DNA of 57,478 nucleotides. It comes from Chloroflexota bacterium. Its GTDB lineage: Bacteria > Chloroflexota > Dehalococcoidia > Lucifugimonadales > UBA3495. The DNA lies in assembly GCA_027624135.1 (NCBI GenBank), contig JAQBXL010000006.1:1-57478 (forward strand), written 5' to 3'. The notes below the pieces were generated by a model. That model made no database searches. It saw nothing but the letters and a program-made list of their open reading frames with translations, and had not been told where the DNA came from. The translations under genes and the position numbers were made by a program. Shown here in pieces: positions 45,399-54,479 of the stretch (the first letter of the stretch is position 1; each line of letters opens with the position of its first letter).

Positions 45399-47078
45399 AT
45401 GGGCTGGAAGTCACTCCTGCTAACCTTCGGCGTGCTCATCCTGGCCGCCGCGTGCTCCGGGTCTTCCGGCAACGGTTCGTCCAGCGAAACATCGGCGACT
45501 ACGACCCCCGCTGGAGCGTCAGATTCGAACGGGCAAGCGAGTGACTCCACAGGCACCGGGAAACCATTGGAGGGGGGACGATTAGTCCGGCTCTTCATAG
45601 ACCCTCCAACCCTTGATCCGCACCTGACCACCGACGCAACTTCCGCCACGATAATCGTCGAAGTGTTCGGCGGGTTGGTGACCATCGACACGAACCTGGA
45701 AGTCGTGGCCGACCTGGCCGAGGGCTGGGATATCTCCGGTGAAGGGCGTGTCTACACATTTAGGATCCGCCCCGACGCAGTGTTCCATGACGGCAAACCA
45801 GTGACAGCCGAGGACGTCCGTTGGTCACTGGAGCGGGCGACCAATCCCCTCACCGAAGCACCCAACGTCGACCAGTATCTGGGCGACATCGTGGGTGTCG
45901 ATGCGAAGATAAACGGAGACGCCCGGGAGATCTCCGGGGTGCGCGTCGTTGACGAGCGAACTATCGAGATCACTATCGACGAAGCCAAGTCGTTCTTTCT
46001 GGCCAAGCTTACCTACCCCACCGCATTTGTTCTCGACCAGATAAGCGTTGAGGCGAACCCCAAGAACTGGTTCCGAAAGCCCAATGGCACCGGCCCCTTC
46101 ATGATGACCGAGTACAAAGTGGGCGAGACCATAATCCTCAGCCGTAACGAAAACTACCACCTGGGCCCGCCCAAATTGGCCGAGGTGGAAATGATCTTAA
46201 GCGGCGGAACTTCGATGCTCATGTACGAGAATGATGAGATCGACATCGCTGGCGTCGGCTTGGCCGACCTCGACCGGCTGCTCGACCCTACCCACAGCCT
46301 GAATGGCGAACTCCTGAAGGCAGCTCCGGCCTTCAGCATCCAATACATCGGCATGAACGTGAATGAACCGCCCCTCGACGATCCGAAGGTACGGCAAGCG
46401 CTGAATCTGGCCGTCGACAAAAGGGAGATTGCCACCATCGTGCTCGGTGATCAGGTTGTGCCGGCAAACGGGATCCTGCCTCCCGGCTTCCCTGGGTACA
46501 ATCCGTCGGTATCCGGATACGATTTCGACCCGGTTCGCGCGAAACAACTGTTGGCGGAGTCCAAGTACGGCGGCGATCTGGAAAACATTCCTCCCATCAC
46601 TATCACGACTCCAGGAAGCTTCGGGGCCAACGTCAGTCTGGACATGGAAGTGGTCCTACAGATGTGGGAGAAAAACTTGGGAATCAGGACCGAGTTCCAG
46701 CAGACTGAGTTCGCCACTTTCTTGAAGGACCTTAATAAACGTCGCTTCCAGATGTTCGACATTGGTTGGATCGCGGATTACCCAGACCCCGAGAACTTCT
46801 TGGACATACTGTTCTACAGCGATAGCAGCAACAACCACACCAATTACAACAACCCAGAGGTCGATGCCCTGCTCGAACAAGCCAGGGTGGAGACCGACGA
46901 GACGTTGCGCTTCAGTATCTACAACCAGGTTGAGCAGATAGTTTTGGATGATGCGCCCTGGATACCCTTGTGGTACAGCGGTGAGCGTTACCTGCTGGTC
47001 AAGCCCAGAGTGCAGGACTATCTGCAGACCCCGCTGATTATACCCAAGCTCAGGCACGTTTACCTCACGGATAATTAG
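45399..47078 (+). CDS. Peptide/nickel-type ABC transporter substrate-binding lipoprotein (SBP family 5)
   Basis: A 559-residue extracytoplasmic binding protein that captures peptides or similar ligands for the permeases encoded downstream. The N-terminus is a lipoprotein signal: a Lys-containing start, a hydrophobic core and the lipobox LAAAC, so the mature Cys is acylated (by Lgt, whose gene is at 12.7 kb). A Ser/Gly/Thr-rich tether follows. SBP_bac_5 features include LDPHLTTDATSATI and VFHDGKPVTAEDVRWSLE. The open frame reaches further up to 45336, but ATG 45399 after AAGGA gives the proper signal peptide. Confidence 0.93.
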   Translation: MGWKSLLLTFGVLILAAACSGSSGNGSSSETSATTTPAGASDSNGQASDSTGTGKPLEGGRLVRLFIDPPTLDPHLTTDATSATIIVEVFGGLVTIDTNLEVVADLAEGWDISGEGRVYTFRIRPDAVFHDGKPVTAEDVRWSLERATNPLTEAPNVDQYLGDIVGVDAKINGDAREISGVRVVDERTIEITIDEAKSFFLAKLTYPTAFVLDQISVEANPKNWFRKPNGTGPFMMTEYKVGETIILSRNENYHLGPPKLAEVEMILSGGTSMLMYENDEIDIAGVGLADLDRLLDPTHSLNGELLKAAPAFSIQYIGMNVNEPPLDDPKVRQALNLAVDKREIATIVLGDQVVPANGILPPGFPGYNPSVSGYDFDPVRAKQLLAESKYGGDLENIPPITITTPGSFGANVSLDMEVVLQMWEKNLGIRTEFQQTEFATFLKDLNKRRFQMFDIGWIADYPDPENFLDILFYSDSSNNHTNYNNPEVDALLEQARVETDETLRFSIYNQVEQIVLDDAPWIPLWYSGERYLLVKPRVQDYLQTPLIIPKLRHVYLTDN

Positions 47079-47092
47079 GCCGGAGCGCCAGC

Positions 47093-48037
47093 GTGGGCAC
47101 CTACATAGTTCAACGATTGGTGTGGCTGCCGATCATCCTGCTGATCATATCGTTCATCACATTCGCTTTGGGCCGATTTGGCCCGGGCGATCCCGTTGAG
47201 ATTCTCATGGGCCAATACGCTGATGAGCAGGTGGTTGAGCGGGTCCGCGAGCAGCGCGGTCTCAATGACAATATATTTGTCCAGTATGGCCGGTACCTTA
47301 ACAACGTGGCCCATGGCGATTTCGGCGAGAGCTTCAAATACCGTGGACGCACCGTGTCCGAACTGCTCAGAAATAAGATGTGGGTCTCCGCCCAACTCAA
47401 CATAGCGGCCCTTTTGCTTTCGGTTTCCATCGGTATACCTCTGGGCTTGTTCGCCGCTTCCAAGCAGGGGACGTCATGGGATATCGGCACGGTTGCGATG
47501 ACACTCTTGGGGCAGTCTATCCCCATATTCCTCACCGCACCGGTCTTGCTGATCGTATTCGCCCTGAAGCTTGATATCTTGCCAACCCATGGATGGGGTG
47601 GATTCTTTGACACTCGAATCATCTTGCCGGCGGTGGCTATGGGTGTCCCTGGAATAGCCATAATCACTAGGCTCACCCGCGCCGCCACTCTGGAAGTAAT
47701 CAGCCAGGATTACGTCCGTACCGCCCGTGCTAAAGGATTACCCGAGTCGATAGTCCAACGGCGTCATATCCTGAGAAACGCTTTGATTCCAGTTGTCACA
47801 ATGCTCGGCTTTTCGGTAGCTGGGTTGTTTTTCACTTCGTTTATCGTAGAGCGCTTCTTTGGTATACCCGGGATGGGTAGCCTGTTCATCGAAGCCATCT
47901 TCGCTCGTGACTTCCCCATCATCAACGCAGTGATAATCATCGTCACCACTATGTTCGTAATGATCAATCTGATCGTTGATCTGATATATCCGTTGCTCGA
48001 CCCGAGGATCAGGCTAGGAGGCGCATATGCTTCGTGA
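47093..48037 (+). CDS. Peptide-type ABC transporter permease (DppB/OppB family)
   Basis: A 314-residue membrane subunit with about six helices. The N-terminus MGTYIVQRLVWLPIIL and the segment GDPVEILMGQYADEQVVERVREQRGLNDNI are typical of DppB. The EAA-type loop near residues 205-222 (YVRTARAKGLPESIVQRRH) contacts the ATPase. The GTG at 47093 lies 14 bases after the binding-protein stop. The next permease overlaps it by 11 bases. No ATPase follows. Confidence 0.93.
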   Translation: MGTYIVQRLVWLPIILLIISFITFALGRFGPGDPVEILMGQYADEQVVERVREQRGLNDNIFVQYGRYLNNVAHGDFGESFKYRGRTVSELLRNKMWVSAQLNIAALLLSVSIGIPLGLFAASKQGTSWDIGTVAMTLLGQSIPIFLTAPVLLIVFALKLDILPTHGWGGFFDTRIILPAVAMGVPGIAIITRLTRAATLEVISQDYVRTARAKGLPESIVQRRHILRNALIPVVTMLGFSVAGLFFTSFIVERFFGIPGMGSLFIEAIFARDFPIINAVIIIVTTMFVMINLIVDLIYPLLDPRIRLGGAYAS

Positions 48038-48992
48038 TGACGCCCAGCCTGAAACCGAGCATTATGGGCAGGCCAGCCGGAGTTACTGGGCAATCTCCAT
48101 CCGTCGGCTGCTACGAAAGAAGATCGGCGTGGGCTGCCTAGCCATTATTTTGTTGATGTACGGTTCCGGCATACTAGCGCCTCTGGTCACACCCTACGGG
48201 TACGCTGATATAGACCTGTCGAGCACCAAGCAGGGACCGAGTCTGGCACACCCATTCGGAACCGACCAGACAGGCCGCGATGTCCTAACGCGCGTCATTT
48301 ATGGACTGCGCACCACCGTAATCATCACCGTCGTGACGCTGGTCACCGGCAGTCTCGCACTGGGAATAACTTTGGGCCTGGTAGCTGGGTATTTCGGGAA
48401 AATAATTGACTCAATAATCATGCGGGTAGGGGAGGTATCTTCAGCTTTCCCTGAGATCTTCCTTGTGTTGATTATCGTGGCCACTATCAAGGCCCCAATC
48501 ACCGATTGGGTCCGAGGGATCGAAGACACCATAGGGATAGAGATTGTGCGTCTGGGTGTGGTGGACTATCTTGTATTGTCCCTGGCTTTGGCAATTTTTT
48601 CCTGGTTCGGCATGGCTAGACTGGTCAGGGGCCAAGTCCTCCAAGTCCGGGAAGACCAATACGTGGAAGCTGCGCGCGCAATCGGGTGTTCCACTCCCCG
48701 AATCTTGTTCCGGCACGTGTTGCCCAACGTGATGGGGCCAGTGATAGTGATGGTATCGGCAGGCCTGGCAGGAGTGGCCGGATCAGAGATATTACTCAGT
48801 TTCCTCGGCATCGGTATACAGCCGCCAACGCCAAGTTTGGGGCTCATGATCTTCGAAAATGGAAATATCGCGGTGCTGCGGACCAACCCTCATCTGCTGC
48901 TATTCCCCGTCCTGACACTGTCACTCCTGCTCTTCACCTTCAACCTGTTGGGTGATGCGGTGAATGACGCCTTTAATCCGAGAGCCCGTTGA
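48027..48992 (+). CDS. Peptide-type ABC transporter permease (DppC/OppC family)
   Basis: A 321-residue second permease, with an extended cytoplasmic N-terminus and about six helices. DppC-type landmarks are HPFGTDQTGRDVLTRVIYG, and an EAA loop near 205-225 (YVEAARAIGCSTPRILFRH). The ATG at 48027 is inside the 3' end of the previous gene (11-base overlap), with AGGAGG upstream, suggesting coupled translation. The operon stops here without the usual ATPase pair. Confidence 0.93.
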   Translation: MLRDDAQPETEHYGQASRSYWAISIRRLLRKKIGVGCLAIILLMYGSGILAPLVTPYGYADIDLSSTKQGPSLAHPFGTDQTGRDVLTRVIYGLRTTVIITVVTLVTGSLALGITLGLVAGYFGKIIDSIIMRVGEVSSAFPEIFLVLIIVATIKAPITDWVRGIEDTIGIEIVRLGVVDYLVLSLALAIFSWFGMARLVRGQVLQVREDQYVEAARAIGCSTPRILFRHVLPNVMGPVIVMVSAGLAGVAGSEILLSFLGIGIQPPTPSLGLMIFENGNIAVLRTNPHLLLFPVLTLSLLLFTFNLLGDAVNDAFNPRAR

Positions 48993-49027
48993 TGCCTGAT
49001 ATCCGCGCCGTTCTAGCTTGAGGCTGA

Positions 49028-50434
49028 CTAGGAGAACGGCCAGCGGCGGCGCAGCCTGGGTAGGGCGACAAGGCCGATTGGAGCGCCTAGCACGAGCAGC
49101 ATTCCCAGTCCTGCCGGGGAATCACCGGACGCAGGAGCGCTACAGCCCGGAGAGGTAGACCCGCCGTCAGTATCTTCTTCGCCTTCACCGGTGGCCCCAT
49201 CCGGCGGAGTATCGGTGTCAGGAGTGGCCTCTGGTGCGCTGGTTGGTTCCACGGCCTCACCCTCCGAATTTTCGCCCTCTCTGCTAGCCTGGGATTCAGG
49301 ATTCTCGCGCGAAGACAGAGGTTCCAAGCCAAGGGCCTCCCGCCAGGCGGTGTCGAGGCCAAATTGGTCCATGCCGTACACTTCCAACAGCGCCTCGTCG
49401 ATGTCCAGAGTGCGCTGAAGCGCCGGGAAAAGGGCCGACATACGGTCTGGGCCGTAGACGCCAATCATGTACCCAACCACGGACCGCGCCTGTCCGTAGG
49501 CGATAATGATGTCCTCCGGAGTGCCGCCGAAAGAGCCTTGGTACCACAATGGCTTGATGCGGCGGGTAAAAATTCCGTAGCGCAAAGCAGCGTCATAGTC
49601 GTCGGTCGGATCGATATTCCCATACTCAGCCAAGCCTTCATTGAGCCACGCAGGCACCTGACTCCTGGCTGGGCCAGCCGCTTCGCCCACCAGCAGGTGG
49701 GTGAACTCATGGGAGACCGTGCCGGTAACGGTGGGGTCGAATCCGTGAACCAGCAACACCCGTTCTTCGCTGAACGCCATCCCTTGGGTCTGAAGCCCTT
49801 CGCTGATCTCCTGGGACCGGAAGGGCAACGCGGGGGCCATGTGCACGTAATTGTTGTAAGAAACTATGCGAAGGGGTTCTGTGGGGGCGATGCCCAAAAC
49901 CGGCAGCATTCTTTCTAGGTTTTGTTTGGCCGCTTCAAGAACCGTTTCGGCGCGGTTGCGGACGTATTCACTGTAGTAGTACACCGTGATCAGACCGTCT
50001 ACGACCGTGTCCCACTCGAACCGGTTGTCTTGGTAAACAAATTCCTGGGACTCGGTGCGAACCACTGCGCCGGCTTTGTCGCGAACCTCGAACGAGTAAT
50101 CGATCTTGGTGCCTGGGGGGAAGTATTCGGCGCCGTTGCCGCTGGGGAGGATCGACTCTCCACTCACGGAACTACCGGAACTGCCGGACTCAAATTCCAC
50201 GGTGCGATAGGAGCTGCGGCCTTGCTGGTCTACCTTGCTGAAAAATACCCGGATGTCATCGATCACGTCGACGCTGTTGGCAGATACAGAAAATCTGATT
50301 CCGTCGGGGAACTGGCTTTCCGCAGTGGCTTCGACCACTTGGATGTTCCCTTCGTCGGCGTGAGTAACCTGCGACGACGAGAACGCCAGGCCAGCAAACA
50401 GGATCAGAGTCGTGACAAATAGGAAATTTCGCAA
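49028..50434 (-). CDS. Secreted gluzincin-like metallopeptidase with C-terminal membrane anchor
   Basis: A 468-residue exported protein. An N-terminal signal peptide (hydrophobic core about 4-20) is followed by a beta-rich region (30-140). The zinc site HEFTH is at 242-246 with a downstream NEGLAEY (Glu266) that fits the third ligand of gluzincin (peptidase MA-like) enzymes. A long Glu/Pro/Thr-rich linker leads to a single C-terminal hydrophobic helix ending in LRRRWPFS. The Cys plus helix plus Arg tail resembles CTERM-type sorting or anchoring signals. Substrate and sorting partner are unknown. The TTG at 50434 has AGAGGAA before it. It converges on dppC. Confidence 0.8.
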   Translation of the reverse strand: MRNFLFVTTLILFAGLAFSSSQVTHADEGNIQVVEATAESQFPDGIRFSVSANSVDVIDDIRVFFSKVDQQGRSSYRTVEFESGSSGSSVSGESILPSGNGAEYFPPGTKIDYSFEVRDKAGAVVRTESQEFVYQDNRFEWDTVVDGLITVYYYSEYVRNRAETVLEAAKQNLERMLPVLGIAPTEPLRIVSYNNYVHMAPALPFRSQEISEGLQTQGMAFSEERVLLVHGFDPTVTGTVSHEFTHLLVGEAAGPARSQVPAWLNEGLAEYGNIDPTDDYDAALRYGIFTRRIKPLWYQGSFGGTPEDIIIAYGQARSVVGYMIGVYGPDRMSALFPALQRTLDIDEALLEVYGMDQFGLDTAWREALGLEPLSSRENPESQASREGENSEGEAVEPTSAPEATPDTDTPPDGATGEGEEDTDGGSTSPGCSAPASGDSPAGLGMLLVLGAPIGLVALPRLRRRWPFS

Positions 50435-50515
50435 ACATTCCTCTCTAATCGAGTGTACGTTAGTGATACGTCAATGTCGACGTTTCGGACGCCCTACGGG
50501 CACGAGTTAGCTGTC

Positions 50516-50544
50516 TTGACGGTGATTTTCATTACGCATAGAAT
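50516..50544 (+). promoter_or_regulatory. Strong candidate promoter for the MqnA-like/metF operon
   Basis: TTGACG (50516-50521) and TAGAAT (50539-50544) with an optimal 17-base spacer, about 130 bases upstream of the MqnA-like gene. It lies in the divergent region between that gene and the peptidase gene. Confidence 0.5.
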
Positions 50545-50675
50545 CAAACACGCGAACCTACAGGCAGGCGTGCCAAACCGAAGGGTCCGGGATTATTCGG
50601 CCCATATCTTGTTCGGTTCGGTCCCGTCCCAAGGTCGTAACTTCGAGAATCTCCAACTTTACGTGGTGTAGATAT

Positions 50676-51425
50676 ATGGTAGTCATCGTCGGCCGAGTCA
50701 TTGCCCTGAATTTTGAGCCTTTTTACATCGATATGGAACGCCGGGGAATCGTCCTCAATGACGCCAAACTAGAAAACGTTCCCCAGGCATTGCGGGATGG
50801 CGCCATCAACGCCGGGCCAGTCAGCCTGGTGGACAGTTTTGATCTGGATGACATCTGTGTTCCGGTGGCTGGATTCTGTCTTTCGGCGTCGGACCGAGCC
50901 GGAAGCCATCTTTTGTACAGCAAGAAGCCGATAGAGGAACTCTCTGGGGCGACGATCGCATCGTTTAACCCAGACTCGACCACTCGAAAGCTATTCCAGG
51001 TGTTGCTGGCTCAGAAACACAACGGGAACGCCGATACATTTGTCTCGATGGCCGAAGAACATGATGCATTCGTCGTTTCCGGGGACGATGCGCTGCGCCG
51101 CCGGAGAGGAACAAGAGGCTACGGTCACCGGTATGACTTGGGGCAGGAATGGCACGCCATGACCGGTTTGCCCTTTGTCTTTTCTCGCTGGTTGGGTCGG
51201 AAAGAACTGACCGGTGATGAGATGTTACTGATCGAAGACACGCTCTATGTGGGATTGGAGGACGGAGTGGATAGCCTGTTCCACTTAGCCGACCCCAAAG
51301 ACCACCTTTTGATGATGGCAAGGGACATCGTCGATTACATCATTGGCTACCGATATTTCGTTGGGCTGTCGGAGCGGAAGTCCATCGACCTTTTCAAAGA
51401 GTACCTGGCAAAATTGCCATCTTAG
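50676..51425 (+). CDS. MqnA/MqnD-family protein (possible menaquinone biosynthesis)
   Basis: A 249-residue protein with the periplasmic-binding-protein-like fold of the MqnA/MqnD family, enzymes of the futalosine menaquinone route. Visible are VGRVIALNFEPFYIDMERRG near the start, VPQALRDGAINAGPVSLVD, and YDLGQEWHAMTGLPFVFSRW, close to the MqnA pattern. It is shorter than typical MqnA (about 270-290) and no other menaquinone gene is in the window, so the reaction is uncertain. The ATG is at 50676, with metF 50 bases downstream. Confidence 0.65.
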   Translation: MVVIVGRVIALNFEPFYIDMERRGIVLNDAKLENVPQALRDGAINAGPVSLVDSFDLDDICVPVAGFCLSASDRAGSHLLYSKKPIEELSGATIASFNPDSTTRKLFQVLLAQKHNGNADTFVSMAEEHDAFVVSGDDALRRRRGTRGYGHRYDLGQEWHAMTGLPFVFSRWLGRKELTGDEMLLIEDTLYVGLEDGVDSLFHLADPKDHLLMMARDIVDYIIGYRYFVGLSERKSIDLFKEYLAKLPS

Positions 51426-51475
51426 GGGCTGGCAGACGCTCCGATTAAGCATCGAATCATTCGGGAGGCGTTCTT

Positions 51476-52339
51476 GTGGCTAAGATTACCGATCGCAGCT
51501 TCGAGGCCACTGGGCACACTTCCATCATCTGCGACTTCTCTCCTCCTCGGTCCGGCGATCCCAGCGTTATCGAACAAGCCCAGTTGGATGTCGACTTCAT
51601 CTCCGTGGCCTATAACCCGGGACGCGCCGTCAGGGCCAACTCGGCCATGCTGGCCGCAGCCATTCAACAGACTGGCAAAGACACTGTGTTCACCCTGGCC
51701 ACTAGGGACATGAACAAACTGGCGATTCAGTCTCAATTGCTGGGGGCTCAGCTGCTGGGTGTGCAGAACGTGGTGGTAGTTCAGGGTGACCCGTTCAACG
51801 AGCGAGACCGGTCATTGGCTGCTCCGGTCCACGATTACCAGCCCACCGAACTGATCTCCGGCATCGCTCAGATGAACCGGGGACTCGATTTCAGGGCGGC
51901 CAAACTTCGAACGGCCACCGACCTATGCATCGGGGCGGCGGTGGACCTTGGCCGGGGCATCGAAGAAGAGGCCCAATTGACGGTGCGAAAAGTGCAGGCC
52001 GGGGCGGAGTTTCTGATCACTCAACCCATCTTTAATGTGGACCATGTGGCCCGCTACCGCGAGTCCTATGCCTATCACGCCGGCAAAGCCGGGACTTTGC
52101 CCATCTATTTTGGGTTGCAGATATTGGAACAGGACGGGGTGCTGTTCAGTTCGGTGCCCGACTCGGTGCGGAGCGAGTTGGAAGGCGGACGCTCCGGGGT
52201 AGACATCGCACTAGATCTGTATCAACAATTTCGAGAAGCCCGCCTGAATAACATCTACCTCATGCCGCCGATCAAGCGCGGCGGGGCACGCAACTACGAA
52301 GCCGCCAAAGAATTTCTGCAGAAAACCCCCAGGATTTAA
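51476..52339 (+). CDS. Methylenetetrahydrofolate reductase-family protein (MetF)
   Basis: A 287-residue TIM-barrel protein of the MTHFR family, which reduces methylene-tetrahydrofolate for methionine synthesis or the Wood-Ljungdahl methyl branch. Seen are SPPRSGD at 22-28, VQGDPF, and FLITQPIF, in family order. The usual FEFFPP element with the catalytic Glu reads CDFSPP here (Asp20), which may alter activity. The GTG at 51476 follows GGGAGG. It forms an operon with the MqnA-like gene and is closed by a hairpin. Confidence 0.85.
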   Translation: MAKITDRSFEATGHTSIICDFSPPRSGDPSVIEQAQLDVDFISVAYNPGRAVRANSAMLAAAIQQTGKDTVFTLATRDMNKLAIQSQLLGAQLLGVQNVVVVQGDPFNERDRSLAAPVHDYQPTELISGIAQMNRGLDFRAAKLRTATDLCIGAAVDLGRGIEEEAQLTVRKVQAGAEFLITQPIFNVDHVARYRESYAYHAGKAGTLPIYFGLQILEQDGVLFSSVPDSVRSELEGGRSGVDIALDLYQQFREARLNNIYLMPPIKRGGARNYEAAKEFLQKTPRI

Positions 52340-52344
52340 CAAAG

Positions 52345-52373
52345 AGACCGCCAGATTACCTAGCGGTCTTTTT
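52345..52373 (+). terminator. Rho-independent terminator after the MetF-family gene
   Basis: AGACCGC (52345-52351) pairs with GCGGTCT (52363-52369), followed by a run of T to 52373. It lies just after the metF stop. Confidence 0.8.
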
Positions 52374-52401
52374 GCTGTTGATAGCTGAACGCTGACGGCT
52401 G

Positions 52402-54078
52402 CTACGGCGCCCAGGGGACGGGCGCTTCACTGTTGTATTGGTCTGTGACCACGTCGACCACCGCCGGCCGGCCAGATGCGACGGCTTGTTCCAGAGCGCT
52501 TTGGATGTCGCCCGGCTTCTCAACCCGGATACCGAAGCAGCCCATGGACTCGGCCACTTTGGACAGGTCAACGTCGGTGAACTGCCAGAGGTCTCCCGGG
52601 GACCCGCCTTCCAAGCCTTGATAAGCGCGTTCGTCGCCGCGGCGGTCCTGGGACAAAGCGTGGTTGTTGTTGACGACAAACACCACTGGAATGTTGTTCC
52701 GTACCGCGGTCTCCAACTCAGCTATGTGATACCAGAACCCGCCTTCGCCGCTGAAGCAGACCGCTGGCCGGTCTGGTAAGGCGCATTTGGCGCCCATGGC
52801 GGCGGACAAGCCCCAGCCCAATGAACCGGCGCAACGTATGAAACCCTGTCCAGACTCGTTCATGTCGACCATGGACCCCGTCCAGATCCCGGCATGTCCG
52901 GTGTCTGCCACCAGCATGCCGTCGGACGGCAGGAATTTGGTGATCTCGGTGCAGAGCCTCTGGGGGATGATCGGCACGGCGTCAGAATTGGCCAAAGGGG
53001 CAACTTCATCTCGCCATTCTTTGACCAACTCCTGGGCCCGGCCCACCCATTCGGACCGATCGCCGACGGGTTCCGAAGCCTCGATTAATCGGCGGGTGCT
53101 GGCCTTGGCGTCGCCCTGCAGCGCCACCTGGGCCGAGTAGGTGCGGCCCAGTTCCGATGGGTCGATATCGATCTGGATCACTGGGGTTCCGATGGCTGGC
53201 ACGCGCCACTCGTTGGTCACTTGACTGCCGGTGTGGCTGCCGATGTATAGAACCAGGTCGGCCTCGTGGACCACCCGGTTGGCGCACCAGCGGGAATATG
53301 AACCGACGACTCCCACGGCCAGGGGATGATTGTCGGCGATCGTTCCCTTGGCGTTCAGGGAAGTTGCCACCGGGATGTTCAGCAACTCGGCCAGTTCGAC
53401 CACTTCTCTCTGACCGCCGGAAGACGTGACACCCCCGCCGGCCACTATGACTGGCCGCTTGGCGTTGGCGAGAACCTGGGCTGCCTCCCTAATGCGCTCT
53501 GGCTCGGGCTCGGGACGGAACGCAGGCCGCTGCGTGAACGCTGCCTCAAGAATCACTTCCAGGTCGGCCTCCCCATCTTCCACCACGTGGCCGCTGATGC
53601 CCTCGAAGTCCAGATGGACGGGTCCTGGAGCGCCGGTTGTGGCTTCGCGGAAGGCTTGCCTCAGCAGTCCGGGAAGCTCGTTCACCGAGTCGACAACTGC
53701 GCTGAATTTGGTGGTTGAGGCAAAGGGTTTGGAGTGTTCGACCTCCTGGTAAGCGTTGCGGTTCTGCTGCAGGTTGGACTTGCGGCCGGTCAGGGCTACC
53801 ACGGGAGACAGGCCCAAGAAGGCGTCTTGGAGACCGGCAGCCAGGTTCACCGCGCCGACCGATTGGGCCATGCAGACTCCCGGACGATTGGAGGCTCGGG
53901 CGTAGCCATCGGCCATGTATGCGGCGGCTTTCTCGCCGTGGGTCACGACGCGTTTGATGCCGACCATGTCCATCTCGGCCAGGGATCTGCGCAACACGGC
54001 TGGAACGAAGAACACATGGGTGACGCCATAGGCTTTCAGCGCTTGGGCCAGGTATCTGGCCCCGGTCATCTTTGGCAT
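52402..54078 (-). CDS. Thiamine diphosphate-dependent enzyme, acetolactate synthase-like
   Basis: A 558-residue ThDP enzyme with the three-domain layout of acetolactate synthase, benzoylformate decarboxylase and relatives. The catalytic Glu lies in THGEKAAAYMADGYAR near the N-terminus. The central Rossmann-type domain has VIVAGGGVTSSG, and the C-terminal ThDP/metal motif is GEGGFW...NNN. Without a regulatory subunit gene nearby it is probably catabolic rather than for branched amino acids. The frame opens at 54102, but ATG 54078 follows AAGGGGGA and fits better. Neighbours (CMD protein, SDR, DUF35) suggest breakdown of a carbonyl or CoA-bound compound. Confidence 0.88.
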   Translation of the reverse strand: MPKMTGARYLAQALKAYGVTHVFFVPAVLRRSLAEMDMVGIKRVVTHGEKAAAYMADGYARASNRPGVCMAQSVGAVNLAAGLQDAFLGLSPVVALTGRKSNLQQNRNAYQEVEHSKPFASTTKFSAVVDSVNELPGLLRQAFREATTGAPGPVHLDFEGISGHVVEDGEADLEVILEAAFTQRPAFRPEPEPERIREAAQVLANAKRPVIVAGGGVTSSGGQREVVELAELLNIPVATSLNAKGTIADNHPLAVGVVGSYSRWCANRVVHEADLVLYIGSHTGSQVTNEWRVPAIGTPVIQIDIDPSELGRTYSAQVALQGDAKASTRRLIEASEPVGDRSEWVGRAQELVKEWRDEVAPLANSDAVPIIPQRLCTEITKFLPSDGMLVADTGHAGIWTGSMVDMNESGQGFIRCAGSLGWGLSAAMGAKCALPDRPAVCFSGEGGFWYHIAELETAVRNNIPVVFVVNNNHALSQDRRGDERAYQGLEGGSPGDLWQFTDVDLSKVAESMGCFGIRVEKPGDIQSALEQAVASGRPAVVDVVTDQYNSEAPVPWAP

Positions 54079-54133
54079 GCCTGTCCCCCTTAAATTCGAC
54101 AAGTCGCTTTAGATAGATTTGGGTTGCGCGCTA

Positions 54134-54448
54134 CTAGATGCCCCGCTCGTCGAAGACTTCTTTGGCTACTTGGACGGCGTTGGCGCCCACGGGCCATCCA
54201 GCATAGAAGGTGGTGTGCAGAATGATCTCGCTGATCTCGGATTTGGTTACGCCGTTATCCAACGCACGGCCGATGTGTCCCTTTAGCTGGCCGGTTCGAT
54301 ATAGAGCCACTAGGTTGGCCACCGTGATCATGCTGCGGTCGCGCTTGGAAAGTTCCGAGCGCTCCCAGATGTCGCCGAATAGCATGTCCACGGTCATGTC
54401 TGCCAGTTTGGGCGAGACCTCTCGCATGATTTCTCTTCCTGTAGTCAT
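54134..54448 (-). CDS. Carboxymuconolactone decarboxylase-family protein
   Basis: A 104-residue all-alpha protein of the CMD family. It shows the pattern KSEISEIILHTTFYAGWPVGANA at the C-terminus, the gamma-CMD core. The AhpD-type CxxC redox pair is absent, so it is unlikely to be a peroxidase partner; a lactone decarboxylase or related role in aromatic or acid breakdown is possible. The ATG at 54448 has GAAGGAGC upstream. It sits between the ThDP enzyme and the SDR in the same direction. Confidence 0.85.
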   Translation of the reverse strand: MTTGREIMREVSPKLADMTVDMLFGDIWERSELSKRDRSMITVANLVALYRTGQLKGHIGRALDNGVTKSEISEIILHTTFYAGWPVGANAVQVAKEVFDERGI

Positions 54449-54479
54449 CGTTTGCTCCTTCGCTTATTATTCGGATTTT

